NCBI GenBank assembly: GCA_963843465.1 | Contig: CAWJKP010000002.1 | Location: 1,178,001-1,242,000, forward strand | Direction of reading: 5' to 3' | DNA: 64,000 bases | DNA from: CAWJKP01 sp963843465 | GTDB taxonomy: Bacteria; Planctomycetota; Planctomycetia; Pirellulales; Thermoguttaceae | Shown here: positions 24,819-33,281 of the stretch, one piece after another | How the letters are laid out: each line of letters opens with the position of its first letter | Position numbering within the stretch: position 1 is the stretch's first letter | Translations under genes and position numbers: made by a program | Notes under the pieces: generated by a model | What the model saw: the letters and a program-made list of their open reading frames with translations, nothing else | What the model was told of the DNA's origin: nothing | Databases searched by the model: none

Positions 24819-25736
24819 CTAGCCGAACGCCAGCAGCAGGGCCAGCAGAAGCAGCGGCAGGTAGACCACCGACGCCCGCAACACGGTCCGGGCGGAGCGG
24901 TCGTCACGCCGCACGAGGAAGCCTACGGCCGAGCCCAGATAGCCCAGACCCAAGATCAGGGCCGCTAGCGGGTAGCCCATTCCAGCGGGCCGGACCAGCG
25001 ACGGGACCAGGCTCACCGGCAGCAGCACGACGGCCCCCATCAGCGACAGCAGCGCGGCCGATCGGCCCGATGGATCGACCACCGTGGGCAGCTTCACCTC
25101 GGCCGAGGCAAACTGGTCGCGATAAAGCCAGGCGATGGCCATGGCGTGAGGAAACTGCCAGAAATAGACCACGCCGAACAGGGCCAAGCCCACGGGGCTT
25201 TCGCTCGCGCCCGCCGCCGCGGCTCCCAGCAGCGTGGGCATGGCCCCGGCCACGGCCCCGATCGCCGTTTGCCACGTGGTGAGCATCTTGGCCGGCGTAT
25301 AGACCCAAACGTAGATCACCCAGCTCACGCCCGCCAGGATCACGATCGGCCCCTTCACCAGCAGGGCCAGCCAGACCAGTCCGGCCACGGTGGTCGCCAT
25401 GCCGAAGCTCGTCACCTGCCGGGGGGTCAAGCGGCCGGCGGGAAGCGGCCGGCCCACGGTCCGCGGCATCTTGGCGTCGCTCACAAGCTCCAAACGCTGG
25501 TTCAGAGCGATGGCCCCCACGATCACCAGTCCCGAGCCCAAAAGCGAGTTCAGCAGAACCGGCCACGAGGGCGCCTGCGGGCCGGCGATCAGGGCCGTGA
25601 TGGCCATCGTAAATAACACCAGGCCCACGATCCGCGGCCGGCTGGCCTGCGCGTAGTCCCGCAGCACGGAGAGCCAACCGCCGGGGCGGTACTTGATCGA
25701 GGTGCCAGAGCCGCTCCGGTCGGTTGCACTTGCCAC
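24819..25736 (-). CDS. ctaB: Protohaem IX farnesyltransferase (haem O synthase)
   Basis: This is a UbiA-type membrane prenyltransferase of 305 residues with eight to nine hydrophobic helices, which adds farnesyl to haem B to make haem O for cytochrome oxidase. The prenyl-diphosphate site reads NQRLELVSDAKMPRTVGRPL near residue 84. The usual N-x3-D-x3-D pattern appears as N-x3-E-x3-D, a variant also found in other CyoE proteins. The GTG start has AAAGG upstream. ctaA lies 1.5 kb away on the same strand, separated by a small membrane protein and a toxin-antitoxin pair. Confidence 0.9.
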   Translation of the reverse strand: MASATDRSGSGTSIKYRPGGWLSVLRDYAQASRPRIVGLVLFTMAITALIAGPQAPSWPVLLNSLLGSGLVIVGAIALNQRLELVSDAKMPRTVGRPLPAGRLTPRQVTSFGMATTVAGLVWLALLVKGPIVILAGVSWVIYVWVYTPAKMLTTWQTAIGAVAGAMPTLLGAAAAGASESPVGLALFGVVYFWQFPHAMAIAWLYRDQFASAEVKLPTVVDPSGRSAALLSLMGAVVLLPVSLVPSLVRPAGMGYPLAALILGLGYLGSAVGFLVRRDDRSARTVLRASVVYLPLLLLALLLAFG

Positions 25737-25808
25737 GTTGTTGCGGGCCTTTCCTGAAGAAGTTGAGAATCACGGCCATTGTATGCAGCCTGTCCGGTAA
25801 AGGGCAGT

Positions 25809-25850
25809 CCCCCTCTCCCTCCGGGAGAGGGTTGGGGTGAGGGGAACCCG
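25809..25850. repeat. ctctccctccgggagag element (family L)
   Basis: A palindrome followed by ggttggggtgagggg, between ctaB and the divergent membrane protein gene. The same unit recurs at 43447-43492. Confidence 0.8.
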
Positions 25851-25923
25851 CGAAAGATTCGGCGATTCTCCGGCCTTAATTATCGTGAACGGCAGACGCC
25901 GGCTCACACGGGGACCACCCGTC

Positions 25924-25950
25924 TTGAATCCCCTTTGCGTGTGGTACAAT
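25924..25950 (+). promoter_or_regulatory. Possible sigma-70-type promoter
   Basis: TTGAAT at 25924-25929 and TACAAT at 25945-25950 are 15 bases apart, a little short of ideal, and point toward the membrane protein gene at 26082. Confidence 0.35.
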
Positions 25951-26081
25951 AGGGCGCGGTGAAAGGGTCCGCAGAACCCGCGGGAAGGGAGCCCGCTTCG
26001 CGACCCTCCCGGTGGACAGGGTGCGGTTTGGAGAATCGTTGGTCAAGCTGGCAACAAGCAAATGGCGCTCGAGTGGAGATC

Positions 26082-26576
26082 GTGAGCCTGCGTCGGATAC
26101 TTCTGGTAACTTTGTTTCAAGTCATTGCGACACTGCTCCTGCTGATCGCGTTTGCCGCTTACATGGCAACAACTATCACTTCACCGTTGTTTGCGATGCA
26201 CCCACTTTTCGCTTGGGTCACGTCCTGCATCTTCGCCTTGGGTGTGTTCCTGCACTGGCTCATAGCCAAGACGACTAAGATTTATGCTGGTTGGGCTTAC
26301 TGGCTCATCTTCGTGGTTAGCTTGTTCGTGTTGTTTTCGCCAGGGGGCCTCGTTGGAGTGATTACAATCTTCGTCCTTCTTACTTCGAGTACGTTCCAGC
26401 AAATGAGAAACGGCACGGCAACACCGCCAGAAAAGCTGCCATGCCCTGAATGCCATCAGGTGCGGGGAAACAAGAAATCCGGGAAAATGACGATGCAGCA
26501 AGTCTTATGGGGCGGTTGGACGTGCCCGACGTGTGGCTGTGACGTGGCTCGAAATGGCAATCAGCGGACTAGCTGA
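26082..26576 (+). CDS. Small membrane protein with C-terminal zinc ribbon
   Basis: No family is recognised. The 164-residue protein has about four hydrophobic helices, starting ILLVTLFQVIATLLLLIAF. A soluble end follows with CPECHQ and CPTCGC about 35 residues apart, a likely four-cysteine zinc ribbon. The GTG start is chosen because GGAG lies just upstream and the membrane part begins there; an ATG at 25959 is possible but adds an unlikely hydrophilic leader. GC content appears lower than in neighbouring genes, which may indicate a recent arrival. It faces away from ctaB. Confidence 0.55.
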   Translation: MSLRRILLVTLFQVIATLLLLIAFAAYMATTITSPLFAMHPLFAWVTSCIFALGVFLHWLIAKTTKIYAGWAYWLIFVVSLFVLFSPGGLVGVITIFVLLTSSTFQQMRNGTATPPEKLPCPECHQVRGNKKSGKMTMQQVLWGGWTCPTCGCDVARNGNQRTS

Positions 26577-26710
26577 GGAGGGAAGCCCGCACAAGCGGTG
26601 CCGAGATGAACGTGATCGAAGAGTTGAAACCAGGCAGCAGGGCGCACCGAAACGGACAAGCTCGGCCGGCTGGCCTGCCCGTAGTCGCGCCACCAATGGG
26701 GCATTCACTC

Positions 26711-26911
26711 CTACAATCCCAACTCCTTTCTTACATCGTGAAGCGGGACACTGGGTTCAGTTGCTTCCTTGGCTTTCGCGGCGCGCAGTTCTTTGAGGTC
26801 CTCAAACTCTTGGAGTTCCTCCTCGATCATGACGAACTCCTCATAAGGAAGGACCACGAAAGCTTTCTTGCCGTCGCGTTCCAGGATGTTTGGATGAATC
26901 GTCACCATCAT
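26711..26911 (-). CDS. Antitoxin-like protein of RelE pair
   Basis: This short protein of about 66 residues begins MMVTIHPNILERDGKKAFVVLPYEEFVMIEEELQEFE. It resembles the Phd/YefM-like or prevent-host-death antitoxins that bind the toxin and the operon's own promoter. It lies downstream of the toxin gene, with the likely ATG at 26911 or 26908 after GAGGAG. A GTG at 26923 overlapping the toxin stop is an alternative start. The toxin-first order is less common than antitoxin-first for this family. Confidence 0.7.
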   Translation of the reverse strand: MMVTIHPNILERDGKKAFVVLPYEEFVMIEEELQEFEDLKELRAAKAKEATEPSVPLHDVRKELGL

Positions 26912-26919
26912 CACTCTCC

Positions 26920-27174
26920 TCACATTCGATAAGAATCGCGTCGGTGGCGCACGCGATAAACAACCACGCGATTGTTCTGTTCGATCTCAAACAGCACCCT
27001 GTAATCTCCCACCCTCAGTCGGTATTCCGGGGCGAAGTCCGTGAGACGTTTCACGTCCCCCGTGAGGTCGCCTCCCAGTTTTTCCAGCGCATCAATAATC
27101 CTCGCCGCATCGGGTTTAGAGATTCGGTGCAGATCCTTCCTGGCACGCGGCTTCAATTCGACTTCATACCGCAT
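26920..27174 (-). CDS. RelE/ParE-family toxin
   Basis: This 84-residue protein begins MRYEVELKPRARKDLHRI and has EYRLRVGDYRVLFEIE and VVVYRVRHRRDSY, the classical RelE-type mRNA interferase or ParE-type pattern. RelE toxins cut mRNA at the ribosome. It is the first gene of the pair and overlaps the antitoxin by four bases if the GTG start is used for the latter. It lies between ctaA and an unknown membrane protein gene, in a spot otherwise given to cytochrome oxidase assembly. Confidence 0.85.
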   Translation of the reverse strand: MRYEVELKPRARKDLHRISKPDAARIIDALEKLGGDLTGDVKRLTDFAPEYRLRVGDYRVLFEIEQNNRVVVYRVRHRRDSYRM

Positions 27175-27214
27175 GACCTAAGTGTACCGTTCCGGGTCGT
27201 CTTCTTCAAGGAAG

Positions 27215-28208
27215 TCATCGCCCAATCAACCGCCGGGTCCATAGCGTCAGCGACAGCGCGGCCGCCAAGGCCAACGAGCCCACGCCGACGTGGGCCGTCC
27301 GCGTCAGCCCTTGCCATCGGCCCCCGGCCACCACCGTGTACTGGACCGCCCAGACGTGTTCGGTGAACCAGGCCGGCAGCCCGAAGCGGGTGACCCAAAC
27401 CGCCAGCCCCAGGCAGAACTGCACGCCCGACAAGCCCAACAGCAGCCACGCCCGGCGGCGGAGCATGGGCGGGCCGCCGGACAAGTGCCGAAGGAACAAC
27501 ACCAGGGCCGCCACGCCGGCCACCAGCACCAAGGCCAGTACCAGGTGCGGCCAGAACCAGAAGGAAAACCAGAATGGCCGGGCCGTTAGCGGAAGGTGCC
27601 GGATTTGCGCCCCCAGCACGATCTGGAAGTAGATCGCCAATAAGGTTGAAAACGCCAGTCGCCCCAGACACCGCGCCCGGATGAGGTTCGGGCCGATCGG
27701 CCGCTTGCCAAGGGGCCGAGGTGAAGACCAACAGGCAGACGCACAGCGCGAAAAACAGCGGCGCCGTGCAGCCGTGCAAATCGGCCAGCAGGAGCGACCG
27801 CTGCGTCACTCTCAGTCCGCCCAGGACCCCTTGGCAGCAAACGCCCACCAGGGCCGCCACACCCAGCCAGCGGACCCAGCGGCGGCGGTCGCAGGCCCAG
27901 AGCAAGATCACCAGCGCAATCGTGATCATCCCCACCGACGCGCCGATCAAGCGGTGGCTGTGCTCGAGGAACACGTCCCACACGTGAAGCCAACTGGCCA
28001 AAGGGTAGAGAAACAGGTTGTAGCCAAAGGTATTCGGCCAGTCGGGAACGGCCAGCCCGGCGCTGTACGAGGTGACCATGCCGCCCATCAAGATCAGCGG
28101 AAACGTGCCGCAGGCCAAGAGCCAGGCCGCGCGATGCGGCCAGCGGAGGGATGAGGGATAAGGGATAAGGGATAAAGGATGAGGGATGAAACGCGGGTCA
28201 GTACACAT
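27215..28208 (-). CDS. ctaA: Haem A synthase, frameshifted
   Basis: This COX15/CtaA-family membrane protein oxidises haem O to haem A. The first frame holds GGMVTSYSAGLAVPDWPNTFGYN and EHSHRLIGASVGMI, with the haem-ligand histidines. The second frame (from LAFSTLLAIYFQIVLGAQIRH to RRLIGR) supplies the second four-helix half with TEHVWAVQYT and RTAHVGVG. The two must be joined by a one-base change near 27675. The annotated ATG is inside a ggataagggat-type repeat, which gives the leader FIPHPLSLIPYPSSL; the real start may be later. It lies downstream of a cytochrome c gene. Confidence 0.8.
28148..28190. repeat. gggataagggat simple array
   Basis: Tandem words gggatgagggataagggataag at the start of ctaA are answered by ccctcatc at about 28235, so a loose hairpin is possible. 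The array provides the first 20 codons of the ctaA reading frame. Confidence 0.65.
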
Positions 28209-28238
28209 GTTGTTCTTTCGTCCTTCTTCGTTCGTCCC

Positions 28239-29312
28239 TCATCTTGCCCGAGACTGAATCGCCAGCCAACGCACATACGTTGCCAGGTCCCAAATCTGCG
28301 CGGGACCAAGGGCCCCTTTGCCGGCCTTGCCGGGACCGGCGGCGGGCATGGGGGTGCCCTTGATGCCCACGCAGATCCGCCAGTAGAGGTCGATCGGCCG
28401 GCTGCCGCCGTGGAAAATGCCTTTGTTCCAATCGTCGTAAAGGTCCTTCTGTTGGCCGTCGCCCCGCCCCTCCTGCCCGTGACACCTGACGCACTGCGCC
28501 TCCTTGCTCAGAAAGATCCGCCGGCCTCGGGCAATGGAGGCCAAGTGCTCTTCCGGCGCGTCGGGCGGCGGCGGGGGCGGTTGGACCACCAGCGACGGAT
28601 CACGCACCGGCGCCTGCCAGGCGTCGTCGATGGGCTTGACCCCGTCTTCCCTTACCTGCTCCAGGTCCAACGGCAGCCGTTGGCCTTGGTCGACGACCAG
28701 GCTCAGCAGGTAAAGCTCGGTCTCGCCGCGGATACTCAGGTACTTGACGTATTCCACCAGGGCGTCGATGTCCTGGTCGGCAAACTGCATGAAGGAGGGC
28801 ATGGCCGTGCCGGGGATGCCCCGCCGGAGCGTGCGGCCCAGATCGTCGCCGGTCGGTTTGGCGCCGTCGCTGGTCGAGGTGTACTTGAAGATTCCGCGGC
28901 GGAAGTCGCGGGGATAGGGACTCAAAAACGCGGCGTTAGGCCCGGCTCCACTGCCGCAGATACCGTGACAGGCGACGCAGTGCTGGCGGTACAAGCCCCG
29001 CGGATTCCCCTGGGCGTCGTTGCCCACCGGACCGGCGGCCCGCCTCAGCAGTGCCGGGTCGAGGTGGACTCCCGCGGGCACTTGCGGCTCGTCGGGCGTG
29101 CCGAAAAGCGCGGCGAGGGTCTCGGCAAGCGATGCTTTCCGCGCAGCCGTAATCTTGGCGGCATCCCGGCCTTCGAGATTCAACTCGAACTGCGGCGGGT
29201 CGTTCAGCCCGCAGCCCAAGAGCAGGGGCAAGAGCACAAGCAGCAGCCGGCTTAGTCGCGAAGGGCCGAATCGCGCCACCGTGCTTGCTGCTCGCCGACG
29301 CGGGCGGCTCAT
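28239..29312 (-). CDS. Dihaem cytochrome c lipoprotein
   Basis: This 357-residue lipoprotein, with signal sequence and lipobox LLPLLLGC near residue 35, carries two haem-binding motifs, CVACH near 113 and CVRCH near 277. Each is followed by a methionine ligand candidate (PGTAMPSF and GTPMPAAG). It is probably an electron carrier at the periplasmic face, linked to the oxidase whose haem A synthase lies just downstream. Its ATG overlaps the stop of the preceding gene (ATGA). Confidence 0.88.
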   Translation of the reverse strand: MSRPRRRAASTVARFGPSRLSRLLLVLLPLLLGCGLNDPPQFELNLEGRDAAKITAARKASLAETLAALFGTPDEPQVPAGVHLDPALLRRAAGPVGNDAQGNPRGLYRQHCVACHGICGSGAGPNAAFLSPYPRDFRRGIFKYTSTSDGAKPTGDDLGRTLRRGIPGTAMPSFMQFADQDIDALVEYVKYLSIRGETELYLLSLVVDQGQRLPLDLEQVREDGVKPIDDAWQAPVRDPSLVVQPPPPPPDAPEEHLASIARGRRIFLSKEAQCVRCHGQEGRGDGQQKDLYDDWNKGIFHGGSRPIDLYWRICVGIKGTPMPAAGPGKAGKGALGPAQIWDLATYVRWLAIQSRAR

Positions 29313-29860
29313 GGCTGCCCCTTCTCCGGTTCTTTCGTCCGTAAGGGAGGGATATCGTCGAACCTATGCTCGATTCGAACTATAACCAGATCTTTCAGTG
29401 CTCCCGCATAGTAAGCGTTCAGATGCCCCCTTCCCAGTTTGTGAAACGTCCCCTCCAGCGTCAGGTATTGCAGGTGACATTTCTTCACCGTTGCCCGAGG
29501 ATCCTCCTTTGCTTCGGAGGAGTGGACGCTCCCGTCAAGCACCAAACCGTTATAATGGAGGCCGAAAAAGGCATCTTCGCGGGAAATATAGAGGGCTTCA
29601 TGTTCGTACGCAAAGACGAAAAACCCCTGGGTCGCCACCCTCTTCCCATCGTACCGTTCCGGCTCTGCGATCAGCCGCACCAACGATACACGCTCGGGCG
29701 GAGGCGGCTGGCCGACGATGCGTGGCTCCCCGTTCTCGTCAATATAAAGCGTCCCCGGCTCTCGCTTCTCTTGCGATCGCGCCGTCACCGCAAGCCATGA
29801 GATGCCCACTAGCGCAAGAACCCCCACGGCAGAGAGGACGCGCTTGCTGAGTAATGTCAT
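29309..29860 (-). CDS. Secreted or membrane-anchored hypothetical protein
   Basis: This 183-residue protein has an N-terminal signal or anchor (VLSAVGVLALVGISWLAV) and a conserved-looking core, RVSLVRLIAEPERYDGKRVA followed by EHEALYISREDAFFG. Similar stretches occur in unnamed proteins of several phyla, and I cannot assign a function. The start at MTLLSKRV is set by GGGAGGAG. It overlaps the cytochrome c gene by four bases, so it may share its transcript. Confidence 0.6.
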   Translation of the reverse strand: MTLLSKRVLSAVGVLALVGISWLAVTARSQEKREPGTLYIDENGEPRIVGQPPPPERVSLVRLIAEPERYDGKRVATQGFFVFAYEHEALYISREDAFFGLHYNGLVLDGSVHSSEAKEDPRATVKKCHLQYLTLEGTFHKLGRGHLNAYYAGALKDLVIVRIEHRFDDIPPLRTKEPEKGQP

Positions 29861-29891
29861 CTTCACTCCTCCCCGCAATGTCGCCGGCCGC

Positions 29892-30661
29892 TCAGCCTGC
29901 GCTTGGCGGCGACGCCGCGCGAGGCTTCTTGGGGTCAGTCTCGTAAAACGTCCCGTTTCGCTCGATGATGAACGTCCGGAACTGCTTTGTGACGTCGTCG
30001 AACTTCATCATCATACCAACAGCGCCAGCGTCCTCCAAGTCCTTGCCCGAAGGGTGCGGCTCGCCTGTAACCAGCAGGCCCGTGCTATCCGTCGCCCATC
30101 CATTGATGTGAGTATGCCACCAGAACCTAACCCGGTAGTCGGGGTCGGGTTTCGTCCCTGGCGGAAGCTTGCCGACGTCAAATGATCCGAAAGGCGCGCA
30201 TTTTGGAACGAGCGCGCCATCCCACTCAGCGCCCGTCTTCGCCGGCCATGCCTTGAGATCGATGCCGTCCGGTTTCGGTGTCTTGGGCACTTCCTCCACA
30301 ACCTTGTACTTCGGGCCATCCGTTCCTTTAGTCCGGATCAGGATGAATCCGCCGCGCTCGACTTTCGTACTCGCCTTGGCAGTTTTCTCCAGGTAGTCGC
30401 GTATCGCGGCATTTTCGCGAAGCAGGTCGTTCAACTCCTTGGCTTCCTTCGACACCCCGGGCCGCGCGGCGCAGCCCCAGGAGGCGGTGCCTGGGCAACG
30501 ACCTTGGTCCATCGGCCTCGCTCATCCCTGGGCTCGTCCTTGTTAAACCTGAGACAAAGAACCTCCGCGGCAAGGGCGGCGCTCCCGGGACTGTCGTCGG
30601 CCAGAAGAGCCGCCAAATAGGCGCCGACGGTCGGCGAAGTGCGTGATTTCGTTGTGCGCAT
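29892..30661 (-). CDS. JAMM/MPN-like metalloprotease domain protein, frameshifted
   Basis: The second frame holds the likely domain: VERGGFILIR (candidate catalytic glutamate), then WWHTHING and PHPSGKDLEDA, together matching the zinc motif E ... H-x-H ... S-x-x-D of JAMM (JAB1/MPN) isopeptidases and related proteins. The first frame (MRTTKSRTSPTVGAYLAALL to DEPRDERGRWTK) is a leader of about 55 residues, with the RDERGRWT motif often seen ahead of toxin or phage-type domains. A one-base shift near 30465 joins them. The start has CAGGAG upstream. It might process a peptide or a modifier, or belong to a polymorphic-toxin family; neither is shown. Confidence 0.55.
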
Positions 30662-30856
30662 GAAAGTTCTCCTGTGATGGCGTCGAGGGGCAGTCCCGGT
30701 ATCGGTCCCAATTTGCACGTCCGCGCGAACCGCAATACCGTTTCTCGGCCACCCCGCCAGGGACGGAGCCCGTCGCCTGAAGAATATGCTCGCGGGAGCG
30801 TCGCAAGGGGTGCGAAAAAGCATCGGATGGTCGCTCTGAGCGGGCTAAAGCCCGCC

Positions 30857-31486
30857 CTACTGATCGGAGAGGAGATCCTCGCCGTAGCCGGGCGGGAAGG
30901 GATTGTCGATGGGCGCGGACGGCCCGGAGGAGGACTCGTCGAGGAGATCCTCCAAGGCCGACTCGCCGCCGAACTGGCTGAGCCAGACCTCGATCTCCTC
31001 CTGGTCCAGCGGAAGCCTGGGACTCGCCGGCCCCGCACAGCGCGGCGCGGCGGTCTGGCGGCGGTGGAGAATCTCGCCGTACCAGACGTCGCTGTCCACC
31101 GCCCGGGCCCGCCGGCGTTTGGCGGCCCGCTGGACGCGGTGGTCGCTGGAGACGACCGTCAGCCGGCGGGGCGAGGTATCCTGGCGGATCAGATCCTCCA
31201 GCAGGCTGTCGGCGTCGCTGGTGCGGGGGGCGAAGCGGACCGCGAGGCCCCGATGCGCGAGTTCTCGCGGCAATCCCGGCGGGGCGCCGGCGGCGTCGAA
31301 GACCACGGTGGTCTGGGCGATCTCCTGGGCGTCTAGCGATTCCACGAGGAAGTTCAACAGCGCGACCCGCGAGCGATGGAGGCTAGTCGTGCGGCTGACC
31401 CGAGCGGTGACGCCGGCGGCAGCGTCACCTGGGCCGGTGATGCCGACGGCATTGAGCAGGTTGTAACCGTCGATCAGGAGGGCCAT
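30857..31486 (-). CDS. NYN-domain ribonuclease (YacP-like)
   Basis: This 209-residue PIN-like nuclease begins ALLIDGYNLLNAVG. It has TTVVFDAAGAP around residue 75, and TSDADSLLEDLI and LTVVSSDHRVQRAAKRR, the acidic residues of the NYN active site. The family includes the ribosome-associated nuclease Rae1 (YacP). A C-terminal tail of about 70 residues is acidic and not conserved. It follows dihydroorotase on the same strand, with a family C palindrome between them. Confidence 0.85.
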   Translation of the reverse strand: MALLIDGYNLLNAVGITGPGDAAAGVTARVSRTTSLHRSRVALLNFLVESLDAQEIAQTTVVFDAAGAPPGLPRELAHRGLAVRFAPRTSDADSLLEDLIRQDTSPRRLTVVSSDHRVQRAAKRRRARAVDSDVWYGEILHRRQTAAPRCAGPASPRLPLDQEEIEVWLSQFGGESALEDLLDESSSGPSAPIDNPFPPGYGEDLLSDQ

Positions 31487-31488
31487 AA

Positions 31489-31541
31489 GTACTCCTCACG
31501 CTCCGCGTGAGGGTCTGCGTCACGCGGAGCGTGACGAGTAC
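31489..31541. repeat. Inverted repeat (family C, copy 2)
   Basis: Arms gtactcctcacgctccgcgt and acgcggagcgtgacgagtac pair with one mismatch. It lies between pyrC and the NYN gene; pyrC appears to end inside it. Confidence 0.92.
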
Positions 31542-32811
31542 GATCTGAATTTCACTTTCCCGCCCACCAACACGGTGTCGGCGCGGCCCTTGAGCTCCCA
31601 GCCGGCAAAGGGCGCATTGGTGCTCTTGGAATGGAATTGGGCCGTGTCCACGGTCCAGCGGACGTCGGGGTCGATGATCGTCACGTCGGCCTCTGCGCCG
31701 AGGGCCAGAGTGCCCTTGGGAATCCCCAGGATGCGGGCCGGATTGACCGTCAGCAGGGCCAGCGCCCCGGGCCAGTCGAGATGGCCCGGCTCGATCAACT
31801 GCGTGACCACCAGGCCCAGCGTGGTCTCCAGGCCGATGATGCCGAAGGGGGCACGCATCAGCCCGCGGAGCTTTTCTCCTTGGCGTGCGGGGCATGGTCG
31901 CTGGCGATGGCGTCGATCGTGCCGTCGACCAGACCCGCGATGCACGCCTCGACGTGCTCCCGGCTCCGCAGCGGCGGGTTCATCTTGAAGTTGGCATCGC
32001 GACCGCGGAGGCACTCGTCGGTGAGCGTGAAGTGATGCGGCGCGCACTCGGCGGTGACGCGGACCCCGCGGCGCTTCGCGCTGCGAACGGCGTCCACGCT
32101 GCCGGCGGTCGAGACGTGCATCATGTGCAGCCGCCCCCCGGTGGCCTCGGCCAGCGCGACGTCGCGGGCGGTCATCAGGTCTTCGGCGGCCGCCGGAATG
32201 CCCGGCAGGCCGAGGGCTTTCGAGACCTCTCCCTCGTGCATCACGCCGCCGCGGGACAGCTCGGGCACCTCGGCGTGGTTGAGCACGGGCTTGTCGTACA
32301 AGCGGCAACACTCCAGGGCCCGGCGCATCAATTCGTCGTCGTACACCGGCGCCCCGTCGTCGCTGAAGGCCACGGCCCCGGCGGCCGCGAGCCGGCCGAT
32401 CTCGGCCAGCTCCTTGCCCTGGCGGTTCTTGCTCACGCAGGCCATCACGTAGACTTGGCACCGGTCCGCCCGGGCGGCCTGGCGGAGGATGAGCGCGATG
32501 GTCTCCGGGCTGTCGATGGGCGGCTCGGTATTGGGGCAGCAGACGATCGAGGTGAAGCCGCCGGCCACGGCGGCTGTGGCCCCGGTTTGCACGGTCTCGT
32601 CCTCTTCGCGGCCCGGCTCCCGCAAGTGGACGTGCATGTCGATCAGCCCTGGGGCGACGATCTTGCCGGAGGCGTCGATAATCTGCTCGCCGCCGGAGGG
32701 GAGCGCGTCGTAAGCGGCGATCCGGCCGTCTGCCACCAGCAGGCTGGCCATCCGGTCCAGCGATTGGCTGGGATCGATCAGCCGGCCATTTTGGATCAGG
32801 ATGCGGGACAT
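31520..32811 (-). CDS. pyrC: Dihydroorotase, frameshifted
   Basis: This catalyses ring closure of carbamoyl-aspartate in pyrimidine synthesis. The first frame has the metal site GLIDMHVHLREPGREEDE, LNHAEVPEL, MMHVSTAGSVDAV and AIASDHAPHAKEK. The second frame continues LRGLMRAPFGIIGLETTL through GRADTVLVGGKVKF. Adding one A to the run whose complement is TTTT at 31872-31875 restores KEKKLRGLM, the expected sequence, so a sequencing indel is likely. Repaired length is about 430 residues, normal for the family. The last residues come from the family C palindrome. Confidence 0.9.
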
Positions 32812-32861
32812 TATCGAATTCTAGGGAGCCCAGACAGGCCTCGCAAGCAAGGGTGGCCAGT

Positions 32862-32904
32862 ACAGAGGAGAAGAGGAGAGGGGGAGAAGAGGAGAAGAGG
32901 AGAG
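32862..32904. repeat. gaggagaagaggag simple array
   Basis: Purine-rich tandem words upstream of pyrC, partly mirrored by ctcctcttctcctc at about 33047-33060. Confidence 0.6.
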
Positions 32905-32952
32905 TGACCGTTCACGGACCGCTGCTGGTTTAGTGGGGATTTGGCGGAGAAA

Positions 32953-33004
32953 GTCGCCTTTCGCTCCGCGAAAGTGGCGCGGCTTTCGCGGAGCGAAAGG
33001 CGAC
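32953..33004. repeat. Inverted repeat (family G, copy 2)
   Basis: Arms gtcgcctttcgctccgcgaa and ttcgcggagcgaaaggcgac, identical to those at 15630-15680, flank a different loop. Confidence 0.95.
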
Positions 33005-33281
33005 TGTGGAGGCCTGTGAACGGTTACCGAATCTCCATCTTTGCCTCTCCTCTTCTCCTCGTCGCCGCGCGGTGCCCGGTGGCCTTCGCAGCCGACCCCT
33101 CTGTAAAGGCAGTTAGGGTTGGTAAATCGGGCCCAGGCGGTGCCTTCCTCGCCGCTCCCCCGGAGAACCAGGGAAAAGTCCCGCGAATTCCGCCGCCTGG
33201 GGGTAGAAGTGGAAAGTATATTCTATTTTGGAGTCGCCCTCTATCGTCTGCTTGGAGAGAGGTTGGGCAAGGAATAGGAAT

